A DNA stretch of 64,000 nucleotides from contig NZ_CP084606.1 in the NCBI RefSeq assembly GCF_022376835.1, positions 1,482,501 through 1,546,500 on the forward strand. Reading direction: 5' to 3'. A model generated the notes under the pieces. It was not told the DNA's origin, made no database searches, and saw only the letters and a program-made list of their open reading frames with translations. Below, piece by piece: positions 17,646 through 26,360 of this stretch; the first letter of the stretch is position 1; each line of letters opens with the position of its first letter. This stretch comes from Brucepastera parasyntrophica. Its GTDB lineage: Bacteria; Spirochaetota; Spirochaetia; Treponematales; Treponemataceae. The position numbers and the translations under genes were made by a program.

Positions 17646-18983
17646 TCATGCATATTGGTACACAGGTTTCATTTTCCTGAAATAATAAATTGTCATTACA
17701 ACTCCCAGTACCTCGGCAAGGGGTATGGCCAGCCAGACACCGGTCACACCCAGAATAAGAGGCAGAGTCAGAACGGCCGCCACAATGAAAATAAGGGTCC
17801 GGAAAAAAGATAGGATTGCCGAAACCTTTCCGTTATTGAGCGCCGTGAAAAGGGCGGAAGAAAATCCGTTAAAGCCCATGAACAGAAAAGCGACGGCGAA
17901 TATCCGGTAACCCCGGACCGCCATGTCATAGACTGCCGTTCCCCGGGGAACAAAAATGCCGACCAGGATGTCAGCCAGCAGCAGACTCAGCGCAAAGGTA
18001 ATGACCGATGCTGCCAGTATCGTATTGAGACTCAGACTGTAAATCTTTTTAAGACGGAAACTATCCTGCTTACCATAGTTGTAACTGATGAGGGGAGATA
18101 TGCCAATGGAATAACCCATGTAGGCAGCCGATAGTATTCCCTGGGCATACATAATGATAGTGATGGATGCTACCCCGTCTGAGCCGGCCATGCGCATCAG
18201 AATATTATTAAGAAGCAAAGCCACAACGCTGGCGGAAAGACTGGTCACCATTTCAGAGGCGCCGTTTGAACAGCTTTTCCAGACAGCCCGGAGATCAGGA
18301 ACCGGCTTTACGAGATACAGGCTGTCCTTCCGGTTTACGGCAAAGTAGAGGAGTCCTATAAGAGCCGGAATGGAATATCCGATCCCGGTCGCGATAGCGG
18401 CTCCACGCACACCCATACCAAACAGGGCGATAAAAACATAATCCAGTATGATATTTGTCACTCCGCCCAGAACAGAGACAATGAGACCAAGGTGGGGTTT
18501 CCCCACAGTAATGAATGACATCTGAAATATCATTCCGAAGACGGAAAAAGGCATGAGAATCAGTACAGGGCGGGCGTAGTCGGCGCAGTAAACAAACAGG
18601 GATTCATCAGCGCCGAGAAAGCGCAAAAGCGGGTTAATGAATATGAGGCCGAAAACGGACAGCAGCAGGCTCACGCCAAAGGCCACAGCGATGAGCAGGG
18701 AGAAAATCTGCCGCGCCCGCTGCTCCCGGCCCTCTCCGATCAGTTTTGCCACAAGGGCATTTCCGCCGGAACCGAACATAGTACCAATAGCCATGGAAAA
18801 CATAATGAGAGGCATAATAAGATTGACTGCCGACAGGGCACTGGTTCCAACCAGCCGGGATACAAACACACCGTCTACAGATGAATAGATGCTCATAAAA
18901 ATCATGGAAGCAATAGTCGGCAGTGAAAATCTAATCAGCATGCCAAACGAGATATTTTTGTCCAATACTTGGGTTCGATTCAT
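17646..18983 (-). CDS. MATE-family multidrug efflux transporter
   Basis: A 445-residue inner-membrane protein with about 12 segments in two homologous halves. Typical motifs are FSLPTIASMIFMSIYSSVDG at the first helix and the substrate-entry region FGSGGNALVAKLIGEGR. The family exports cationic drugs using Na+ or H+. The start at 18983 is preferred for the GGAGAG upstream. It lies downstream of the MarR gene on the same strand (start 40 bases after the MarR stop), so it is probably repressed by that protein. Confidence 0.9.
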   Translation of the reverse strand: MNRTQVLDKNISFGMLIRFSLPTIASMIFMSIYSSVDGVFVSRLVGTSALSAVNLIMPLIMFSMAIGTMFGSGGNALVAKLIGEGREQRARQIFSLLIAVAFGVSLLLSVFGLIFINPLLRFLGADESLFVYCADYARPVLILMPFSVFGMIFQMSFITVGKPHLGLIVSVLGGVTNIILDYVFIALFGMGVRGAAIATGIGYSIPALIGLLYFAVNRKDSLYLVKPVPDLRAVWKSCSNGASEMVTSLSASVVALLLNNILMRMAGSDGVASITIIMYAQGILSAAYMGYSIGISPLISYNYGKQDSFRLKKIYSLSLNTILAASVITFALSLLLADILVGIFVPRGTAVYDMAVRGYRIFAVAFLFMGFNGFSSALFTALNNGKVSAILSFFRTLIFIVAAVLTLPLILGVTGVWLAIPLAEVLGVVMTIYYFRKMKPVYQYA

Positions 18984-19023
18984 AAAAACTGACTCTCCAT
19001 AGTTTTTGGTAATCAGGACGGAT

Positions 19024-19479
19024 TCAGATAAGAGCGCCGGCCTTTTTTTCCATTTCCTGCTCCAGGAAATTTCCATATACTGCCGTTGCCTCAATCATCT
19101 GGCGCATCATCCGCGGACCCATCCGCCGGATGACCGCCTCCTCGATTTCAAAAAGCGGGGCGAGCAGTTTTTCCGAATACCGCAGGCCCTTTTTAGTCAG
19201 AAGAATAATTTTCTCCCGTCTGTCTTCCGGGCTTGCTTCAAGAATGATGTATCCGGCATTCTTTAATGATGTGATTACATTGTTCACAGACTGCTTCGGT
19301 ATTTCGAATTCTTCGCGGAACTTCTTCTGGGTAAGGGGACCCTCGGTAAGAAGGAGATACAGGATATCCATAGCATAATGATTGACTTTCCGTTTTTGGG
19401 CCCATTTACCATACAGCCCGTTTATTCTGCTCGTGGCCGAATTGATGGCCGTGATTTGCGCTTTAAATTCCGGTATCAT
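19024..19479 (-). CDS. MarR-family transcriptional regulator
   Basis: A 151-residue winged-helix protein. DNA-binding region: LLLTEGPLTQKKFREEFEIP then KQSVNNVITSLKNAGYIILE, and wing SPEDRREKIILLTKKG, a classic MarR D/E-R-R wing. It is followed on the same strand by the MATE transporter, the usual pairing. Tandem TAGTC-N8-GAC(T/C)A dyads lie 43-81 bases upstream of its start and are the probable operator. The inducer is unknown. Confidence 0.92.
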   Translation of the reverse strand: MIPEFKAQITAINSATSRINGLYGKWAQKRKVNHYAMDILYLLLTEGPLTQKKFREEFEIPKQSVNNVITSLKNAGYIILEASPEDRREKIILLTKKGLRYSEKLLAPLFEIEEAVIRRMGPRMMRQMIEATAVYGNFLEQEMEKKAGALI

Positions 19480-19521
19480 TTCTTCTCTCCCTTGATTTGT
19501 ATAAACAGTCTATAATAAAAA

Positions 19522-19560
19522 TAGTCTTATACAGGACCAATATAGTCTTATTTGGGACTA
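19522..19560. promoter_or_regulatory. Tandem MarR operators, TAGTC-N8-GACYA
   Basis: TAGTC (19522-19526)/GACCA (19535-19539) and TAGTC (19543-19547)/GACTA (19556-19560), two dyads of identical spacing 21 bases apart, just upstream of the marR-like gene. Two helical turns of separation suits cooperative dimer binding. Confidence 0.7.
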
Positions 19561-19829
19561 ATGTCAATATGTCTTTTAAATTCCAGACTGAAATACTTTT
19601 ACACCGCCTATCGTGTTTCACGGAATAGCCGCTGGTAATGCTTATACAAATCGGGAAGCATAATTCCGGAGGTGTTTTTTCATCAGAAGTATTTGCCGGC
19701 CGGAGGACACAGGACATCGGAGTCCAGTATCCGCCGGAATCCATATTCCAGGTTCTGAATCTGCGGAAACCATCATTTTACAGAGCGAGGGAAATCGATA
19801 CATACCAGAGGTCAATTCCCTGGTTTTTA

Positions 19830-20118
19830 TCAGGGCCCGAATTTCAGCAATATTTGCTGCAGCGTTGCTGATATCTGTTTTTTCGGGGTAACCTTTCCCT
19901 GTTTTAGCCATTCCTCAAGAACACCGGATACACTAAACGTAATTTCTACCCTGCCATAGGCGGAAATTTTCTGCGGAGGCGTAAGCCGCAGGAGTTTTTT
20001 GCAGGCATAAACCAGTACCAAAGGCCAGGTAATGGATTGGAGCGATTGCGGCGCTCATCACTTTCTCAGCCTGCTTCTTGTCCAGATACCTGAATTCGTT
20101 TTTAAAAAAACTCACCAT
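19830..20118 (-). CDS. Small hypothetical protein (frameshifted)
   Basis: ATG 20118 follows AGGAAA and encodes MVSFFKNEFRYLDKKQAEKV and on; the frame is lost at the T6 run 19995-20000 and continues in another frame (KLLRLTPPQKISAYGRVEIT) to a stop at 19830. Removing one base gives a protein of about 95 residues with no signal peptide. I recognise no family. The 19561-19829 stretch downstream shows no convincing gene on either strand. Confidence 0.45.
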
Positions 20119-20252
20119 ATCTGTTTCCTGATAATGGATATTATGAACAATTCACTGAAAAGACATACCTTAATCCGTGGAAAGAATTATTACTATAAAA
20201 TCCGTTGCAGCTTTTATTTTTCAAAAAACAGGTGTATTATGTATTAGAGATT

Positions 20253-20492
20253 ATGATGGTCACCCGAAACCGCTTTGCTTTTCTTTTTATATGCATTCTC
20301 GTTGCCCTGCTTTGCAGCGCCTGTTCCCTGCTTTTCTGCTCCGAATGTGACGGGTCCGGCAGATGCGCCCAATGTGACGGCGTGGGCTATTACTATGTCC
20401 GCCATAACGGGAAGGATTTTTACCCGGATTGCGCCGACTGCGCCGGTTCCGGTGACTGCCGTTTTTGCGAGGGTTCGGGGCGCACCTTATGA
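20253..20492 (+). CDS. Small lipoprotein with four CxxC motifs (DnaJ zinc-finger-like)
   Basis: A 79-residue protein with a signal peptide and lipobox (VALLCSAC, Cys24). The mature part is two paired cysteine knuckles: CSECDGSGRCAQCDGVG (29-45) and CADCAGSGDCRFCEGSG (60-76), the CxxCxGxG spacing of the DnaJ/BSD2 cysteine-rich domain. Zinc binding or a thiol-disulfide role outside the cytoplasm is suggested, but a periplasmic DnaJ-like knuckle without a J domain is odd and no partner gene is adjacent. Start chosen among two consecutive ATGs. Confidence 0.7.
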   Translation: MMVTRNRFAFLFICILVALLCSACSLLFCSECDGSGRCAQCDGVGYYYVRHNGKDFYPDCADCAGSGDCRFCEGSGRTL

Positions 20493-20593
20493 TATCCTTC
20501 TTTGCCGAGAGAAAAAAACTGGTTTGTCCGCGTCTGCTGTTCTGAAATACACATAATTAATCCGGGATATAGCGTTATTCCAAAAACAAGAGA

Positions 20594-23371
20594 TTATTTA
20601 TTGGTCAGGTTAATAACGCCATCCCAGTTTTCAGGCGTACCGGACAGAAGAAATTCTCCGCACCGTTCGGCAAATACTCTTGAGGCCGCATCTTCAGGAA
20701 AATTTTCAAGGATGTCAGTAAAACCTGTTTTCGCTTCCGTAAACTTTCCCTTTAAATACAGGTCCATTACTTTGTTAAAGCTGTCCGCCATCCGGATATC
20801 CCGGGAGGAAAGTTCATCCCGGATACCCAGAATATTATAAAGCTGTACCGGTTGTTCTATACCCACTACGCGCACCCGATCCAGTCTCCTGCTGACAAGC
20901 GTGCCCTTGTGTTCACCACTGTCCGCCTCCCGCCATGTGGATTCGGAAACAAGGATCCATGTGCCATATACCTTATTGACACCTTCAAGACGAGCAGCAA
21001 GATTGACATCATTACCCATCATGGTATAATTCATTTTCATCTCTGTACCCATATTTCCCACAACCATATCTCCGGTATTCAAACCTATCCGGGTGAGAAG
21101 CGGCATCGGCGAACCGCCGCTTTGAAGAAGGGTCCTGTTGAGGTCCGCTTCAACCTGTTTCATCCTGACGGCCGAAATACAGGCCAGCCAGGCATGATCA
21201 GCGGAAGTTATGGGCGCGCCGAAAAAAGCTACAATAGCATCCCCAATATATTTATCAACCGTTCCCTTATTTTCAATCACACGGTCGGTCAGAAGAGTCA
21301 GATATTCGTTCAGAATAGCAACCAACTGCTTTGGGGTAACTTTTTCTGAAAGTGTCGAAAAACTTTTGATATCGGAAAAAAGTGCGGTGATCCGTTTTTC
21401 CTCACCGCCGAGAGAAAGTTTGCCCGGGTCTGCAACGATTTCATTTACCAGTTCAGGGGAAAGGTATGTAGAAAAAGCACGGCGGAGGAACCTCTTGTCT
21501 TTTTCCGAGAGAGCAAAACGGAAAGCGGCCTGAAAAAGAAAGATTATAAAAAGCATTATTGCCGGAGCGAGAAAGGGAGTATATAATCTGAAAACCATAA
21601 ACAGCAGGAAAGGTATTATGAGAAACAGAAAAATTCCGGTACCGCCTGAAACATTTTGGACCAGCATTGACCGCCTGCGGCTGAACAGGGTCCAGAGCAG
21701 GGCAAGTATGACCGCAGTCGCAAAGGCAATCCGGCCGTTCACGGGAATTATGAATTGCTCCAGCATAATGGTATTGAACACATTCGCATGGATTCCTACC
21801 CCCGGATAGGCTTCTGAAAAAGGCATTACCCCTAAGTCGGTAGTTCCGGACGCGTTATTCCCAATAAGGCAGAATGAACCGTTATAGATATCCTGTAATT
21901 CCTGAAAATCCATCTGATATGCTTCATACCATTCCCGGAAAAGCCTGAAAGTATCGGCTGCATATTCAAAAACCTGCAAAAGAGCAGCCCCGCCGGTATA
22001 CGTTTCTACAATGTCAGTTACTTCTTTCTCAAAATCCGGCGCCAGGAGGCGGCCGGTTTCAGCGAAAAACACAGAGCGTTCGCTGAAATACGCATCATAG
22101 TCAGTCCTTTCTCCTTCCAGAAGCCGGGCTTTCCATGTCGTAAGCTCAGTATAATGGTTGAGAAGAGATTCAGCCATATCGCAATAGGCAAGGGCTTTGC
22201 CGTCCGCATCATAAATGCGTATATCAGATAATGCCTGGAGACATCTTATCAAACCCTCCTCAATATAATCGATTGAACTGAGAAAATAGATTGATTGGTA
22301 GCGGAAACTTTCGATATATGTGACAGGCAGCCAGTTAATGAGCATATTACCGTTTTCATCCAGCGGTATTGTAATATTCCTGCGGAAACTCTCTCCGGGG
22401 ACAAGCGCGTTCCGGATGACAAGACTGGAACGAGTACGCGCGACAGAGCGTGTATCAAAGATATCCAGTAATGGCGCAAGGACAAGCTGGCATACATAAT
22501 TGCCTTTATATTCATATAATAGTCCGACACGGCGGCGGCTTCCGTCAGGATCAACAACAATATTGGTAAACCCCGCGCCCCGGGCGTGCTCGAGGACCGG
22601 ATAGATTGCGGGACCAATACCGGGAGCTATACGCTGTTTTCTGTAATAAGAGAGTGTATCAGCCTGTATTGTTCCTGAAGGATCATTCACCTCTTCAGGG
22701 TGGAGAAGAAAACGCTCCACAGCAAAGTTTTCCAGAACTTCATCGGATATTCTATTAACCTGAGACGCATTAATAGTGAGATATACATCTCCGGCAAATC
22801 TGATTGCCTTGCCGAAATAATCATCGGTATTTTGGAAAATACCGGAAAAAATTGCATTGGAAAGTTCATCAAACAGGGGAGACATATGCGCGACAAGTTT
22901 CCTGCCGGATTCCGGTGCCGATTCAGGAGACAATTCCCCCTGTCCGATTGCTCCGGTAAGCGTATCTATCTGCTGTGAAAGGCCGGTTTTGAGCGACTCG
23001 AATTCCCCTGTTAGTTCATTTATGAAACTGTAATTGATTCCGGGCGGCGCCGGAGAAAGATATTCAATATCGACAACAATCTGTGACGCGCCAAGTTCTT
23101 TCATACGAATCAGGATATCGGCCATAATGCTTCTGCTCCAGGGCCACACACCTATCATTTCAAGGGCAAGGTCATCAATATTGACCAGAAGAACAGACTG
23201 ACACCGAGGGGTATCAGGTTTTATTCTGAGCATCAAATCGTACACCTTCAGATCCAAACCTGAAAACACATTAAAAAGAAAGAAAAATCCAAAAAGAAAT
23301 ACAATACCGATTGTTATAAATATATCGTAATGGGACAGGCTTTTATTTTTCTGTTTTTTTCGGGCTGCCAT
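20594..23371 (-). CDS. CHASE2-domain adenylate/guanylate cyclase (class III)
   Basis: A 925-residue membrane receptor cyclase. One N-terminal membrane segment (about 17-38) leads into an extracytoplasmic CHASE2 sensor (about 40-510; VLLVNIDDLALEMIGVWPWSR and a late FCLIGNNASGTTDLG). Three membrane segments follow (about 525-620), then a cytoplasmic class III catalytic domain (about 640-815) with metal Asp in ALFSDIKSFSTLSE, DKYIGDAIVAFFGAP and the transition-state region MMGNDVNLAARLE. A short TPR-like tail follows. The Lys/Asp pattern favours ATP (cAMP), not proven. It is transcribed divergently from the next gene. Confidence 0.92.
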   Translation of the reverse strand: MAARKKQKNKSLSHYDIFITIGIVFLFGFFFLFNVFSGLDLKVYDLMLRIKPDTPRCQSVLLVNIDDLALEMIGVWPWSRSIMADILIRMKELGASQIVVDIEYLSPAPPGINYSFINELTGEFESLKTGLSQQIDTLTGAIGQGELSPESAPESGRKLVAHMSPLFDELSNAIFSGIFQNTDDYFGKAIRFAGDVYLTINASQVNRISDEVLENFAVERFLLHPEEVNDPSGTIQADTLSYYRKQRIAPGIGPAIYPVLEHARGAGFTNIVVDPDGSRRRVGLLYEYKGNYVCQLVLAPLLDIFDTRSVARTRSSLVIRNALVPGESFRRNITIPLDENGNMLINWLPVTYIESFRYQSIYFLSSIDYIEEGLIRCLQALSDIRIYDADGKALAYCDMAESLLNHYTELTTWKARLLEGERTDYDAYFSERSVFFAETGRLLAPDFEKEVTDIVETYTGGAALLQVFEYAADTFRLFREWYEAYQMDFQELQDIYNGSFCLIGNNASGTTDLGVMPFSEAYPGVGIHANVFNTIMLEQFIIPVNGRIAFATAVILALLWTLFSRRRSMLVQNVSGGTGIFLFLIIPFLLFMVFRLYTPFLAPAIMLFIIFLFQAAFRFALSEKDKRFLRRAFSTYLSPELVNEIVADPGKLSLGGEEKRITALFSDIKSFSTLSEKVTPKQLVAILNEYLTLLTDRVIENKGTVDKYIGDAIVAFFGAPITSADHAWLACISAVRMKQVEADLNRTLLQSGGSPMPLLTRIGLNTGDMVVGNMGTEMKMNYTMMGNDVNLAARLEGVNKVYGTWILVSESTWREADSGEHKGTLVSRRLDRVRVVGIEQPVQLYNILGIRDELSSRDIRMADSFNKVMDLYLKGKFTEAKTGFTDILENFPEDAASRVFAERCGEFLLSGTPENWDGVINLTNK

Positions 23372-23516
23372 ATGTTTTCCATGTATTATATCACGAAACA
23401 GTAATTGCCGCAGAATTATTCAGCAAAAAAATTATATACTTGTTTTTGGATTAATTTGAAAGGTATATTTAAAGCTGCAGCGGAAAAAATTCCGCCCGCA
23501 ATTCAGGAGGATTAAA

Positions 23517-24406
23517 ATGAAGAAAATTGTATTCAGTGTTATTCTGTTGGGGTGCCTGACAGGACAGATTTTTTCGGATGACCCGGTGAATATTTTTTCC
23601 TATAAGGTGGGAAAATATGAGGTCCATATGCTGGTGGAAAACCGTTCCCAGAGCAGCAGCTCATTGTTAATCGGGGCCGATGAAGAAATGCTGAAAGAAT
23701 ATGTACCGGACGGGACTTACCCCTCAGAAGTAAATACCTTTTTGATAAAAACACCCAAACAGACCATTCTGGTAGATACCGGGTTCGGGACCACTCTTTT
23801 TGACAATCTGAAAATACTGGGAATCAGTCCGGACACAATTGATACTGTGTTAATTACGCATATGCACGGCGATCATATCGGCGGGCTGCAAAAGGACGGG
23901 AAAATGAATTTCCCGAAGGCAAAAATCTATGTGTCCCGGCAGGAAAAGGATTACTGGACCGATGAAAAAAAGATAGCTGCCCTTCCCGAGGCCCAGCAGC
24001 GCAATTTCAGAAATGCGCAGCAGGCGCTGGCTCCCTATGGCAGAAAAGTTTCAACCTTTGTTCCCGGCGAACTGGGTGCTAAAATAAAAGAAATACTCCC
24101 CGGGATTACACCGATTGCGGCTTTCGGCCATACGCCGGGACATACGGCTTTTCTGGTGACTTCGGACGGTGAACAGCTTTTGATCTGGGGGACCTGGTCC
24201 ATGCAATGGTTATTCAGATTCCGGTCCCTGATGTATCGGTTACCTACGATGTTGATCCGAAAACGGCGGCGGAGACCAGAAAAAAAATATTCGCATACGC
24301 TGCTGAGCGGAATATTCCGGTTGGCGGAATGCACCTTATATATCCGGCAATAGGGACCCTGCAGACTGAAAGCGAAACAGGGTATTCTTTTACTCCCGCA
24401 GAATAA
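23517..24406 (+). CDS. Exported metallo-beta-lactamase-fold hydrolase (frameshifted)
   Basis: A cleaved signal peptide (about 1-20) precedes an MBL domain with the complete metal motif THMHGDH (near residue 115), FGHTPGHT and, after correction, LLIWGDLVHAM. The frame breaks at the G5 run 24187-24191; adding one G restores the C-terminus (VIQIPVPDVSVTYDVDPKTA and on) to the stop at 24406, about 296 residues. The layout resembles AHL-lactonase-like or glyoxalase II-like MBLs; substrate unknown. Good AGGAGG start. The break looks like a sequencing error because the downstream frame is fully conserved. Confidence 0.8.
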
Positions 24407-24472
24407 TTCACCCGGACATTCCGCTGCCCCGGAAGGGCGGCGGATGAGGCCTCTGTCCTTCCCTTGTTACTA

Positions 24473-24500
24473 TAGTCAAATAATTTAAATTATTCGACTA
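24473..24500. repeat. 28-base near-perfect palindrome
   Basis: TAGTCAAATAAT and its complement meet around AAATTT, with a single mismatch pair. It lies 66 bases after the MBL stop and upstream of lysS; terminator or operator use cannot be decided. Confidence 0.5.
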
Positions 24501-24517
24501 TTTCCGGTTATAGGTGG

Positions 24518-24555
24518 TTCTGACACAAGGAACTAGTTAATTCCTTGTGTCAGAA
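24518..24555 (+). promoter_or_regulatory. Strong leader hairpin upstream of lysS
   Basis: TTCTGACACAAGGAA (24518-24532) and its perfect complement TTCCTTGTGTCAGAA (24541-24555) with an 8-base loop. It ends 49 bases before the preferred lysS start, so it is either the MBL terminator or a leader structure; no T-tract follows. Confidence 0.55.
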
Positions 24556-24604
24556 ACTTAAATTAATGGACTATAATACATATTTTGGCTATACTGCTGG
24601 TATT

Positions 24605-26191
24605 ATGAATAATCAGAAACTTGCACACTGGGCAGACCAGACTGCCGAAAAAATAATCCGTGAGCGGGGTGACCTTGATCTTTACACCTGCGCTTCAGGA
24701 ATTACTCCTTCGGGAGTAGTACATATCGGAAATTTCCGGGAAATTATTTCCGTTGAACTGGTAGTGCGGGCGCTGAAGGCTCGCGGTAAGAATGTACGTT
24801 TTATCTATTCATGGGACGATTATGATGTGTTCCGGAAAGTCCCGAAAAACATGCCCCAGCCCGAACTTCTTGAAAAATATCTGCGGTTTCCCATCACCAT
24901 GGTACCGGACCCTTACGGAAGGGATGAAAGTTATGCGAGGCACCATGAAGTTGATGTTGAATCCATTTTGCCTGTTGTCGGGATTTTCCCGGAATTTCTG
25001 TATCAGGCTGACCGTTACCGTTCAGGGATGTACGCGGAAGGTATTAAAACAGCCCTGAATAAAAAGGAAAAAATAAAAGAATGTCTGAATGTACACCGCG
25101 ATGAGCAGCACAAAATACCGGACAGCGAAGAATACTGGCCTGTTTCCGTATTTTGCGCGAACTGCAACAGAGACACCACCAGGATAGAAAGCTGGGACGG
25201 AGACTGGAACCTTTCCTACAGCTGCGACTGCGGATACAGCGAAACAGTCGATTTGCGAAAACCGAATGGAGTCAAGCTGGGCTGGCGCATTGACTGGCCG
25301 ATGAGGTGGGAACGGGAAAAAGTAATGTTCGAGCCTGCGGGAAAAGACCATCATTCCCAGGGCGGATCCTTTGATACGGCCCGGCTTGTTGCCAAAGAAA
25401 TTTATAACTGGGAAGCCCCTGTTACTTTCAGGTATGACTTTATCGGAATTAAGGGGTCGGCAGGAAAAATATCCTCATCATCCGGAGAGGTTATTGCACT
25501 CCAGGATGTTCTGAGAGTATATCAGCCGGAAATTACCCGCTATCTCTTTGCGGGAACACGGCCGAATACCGAATTTGTTATCAGTTTTGATCTTGATGTA
25601 ATAAAGATATATGAAGATTATGACAAAACGGAACGGATCGCCTGGGGCGCCGAAAGGGCAAAAAATGATGAGGTTCTTGAAAAGGAAAAGAGAATTTATG
25701 AACTCTCACAGGTTTCAGGAATGCCCGAGTGTATTTCCTACCAGATTCCTTTCAGGCATCTGTGCAATCTGCTCCAGATAAACGACGGAAACATTGAAGC
25801 CGTAATTTCCGGCCTGCCTGATGTTCAGGCAGGGCAGATCGAGCGGCTCAAAACAAGGGCCGCCTGCGCATGGTACTGGATTACTGAATGCGCTCCCGAT
25901 GACTTCCGTTTTTCACTCCGGCCGGAAGGCGAAAAAGCCGGTATTTCCGGCGCAGCTCTGAACGCCCTTATGAAAATCAGAAACGATCTTCTGCCCCGGC
26001 TTGATGAACTTGATGAAAAGGCGGTTTCGCAGGTGACATATGATATTGCTGCGGCCTGCGGTATTGAGCCGAAAGAGCTTTTTACCGCGACCTACCAGGC
26101 CCTGATTGGCAAAGACCAGGGCCCCCGGCTCGCGAGCTTTATGAAGATTATAGGAAAAGACAGACTGGAAAAAATTCTTTCCGCATATTAA
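24605..26191 (+). CDS. lysS: Lysyl-tRNA synthetase, class I
   Basis: A 528-residue class I lysyl-tRNA synthetase, which charges tRNA-Lys. The HIGH signature is TPSGVVHIGN (34-43), followed by FIYSWDDYDVFRKVP; the KMSKS signature is KISSSSG. A zinc-like knuckle CANCNR...CDCGY lies between. Class I LysRS is the archaeal type also found in spirochaetes and alpha-proteobacteria, which supports the taxonomic inference. Start 24605 (MNNQKLAHWADQ) matches the usual family N-terminus; ATG 24569 in frame is an alternative. A TTG further upstream falls in the hairpin and is rejected. Confidence 0.95.
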   Translation: MNNQKLAHWADQTAEKIIRERGDLDLYTCASGITPSGVVHIGNFREIISVELVVRALKARGKNVRFIYSWDDYDVFRKVPKNMPQPELLEKYLRFPITMVPDPYGRDESYARHHEVDVESILPVVGIFPEFLYQADRYRSGMYAEGIKTALNKKEKIKECLNVHRDEQHKIPDSEEYWPVSVFCANCNRDTTRIESWDGDWNLSYSCDCGYSETVDLRKPNGVKLGWRIDWPMRWEREKVMFEPAGKDHHSQGGSFDTARLVAKEIYNWEAPVTFRYDFIGIKGSAGKISSSSGEVIALQDVLRVYQPEITRYLFAGTRPNTEFVISFDLDVIKIYEDYDKTERIAWGAERAKNDEVLEKEKRIYELSQVSGMPECISYQIPFRHLCNLLQINDGNIEAVISGLPDVQAGQIERLKTRAACAWYWITECAPDDFRFSLRPEGEKAGISGAALNALMKIRNDLLPRLDELDEKAVSQVTYDIAAACGIEPKELFTATYQALIGKDQGPRLASFMKIIGKDRLEKILSAY

Positions 26192-26201
26192 TACCGGAAC
26201 C

Positions 26202-26347
26202 CCATACACCTGAATTGCAATATCCAGGTGTATGGAATTTTGCAGGTCATTTAGCTTAAATACAGTTTTTATGTGTATATATGCTATACACATAAGAGAA
26301 GGAAATAATGTGTATGCTGTATCCGTTTTCCGGAACAGATACAGCAT
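26202..26347. terminator. Convergent-gene hairpins between lysS and amylase
   Basis: Three dyads fill the convergent gap: CCATACACCTG/CAGGTGTATGG (26202-26212/26225-26235, followed by AATTTTG), TTATGTGTAT/ATACACATAA (about 26269-26295) and ATGCTGTATC/GATACAGCAT (26314-26323/26338-26347). The first probably ends lysS and the last the amylase transcript. Confidence 0.65.
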
Positions 26348-26360
26348 GTATTTCTATACG

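Noticed and set aside
19561..19829. Gene between the MarR operators and the small hypothetical gene
   Set aside because: Frames exist on both strands but lack starts with ribosome binding sites, and none has protein-like composition.
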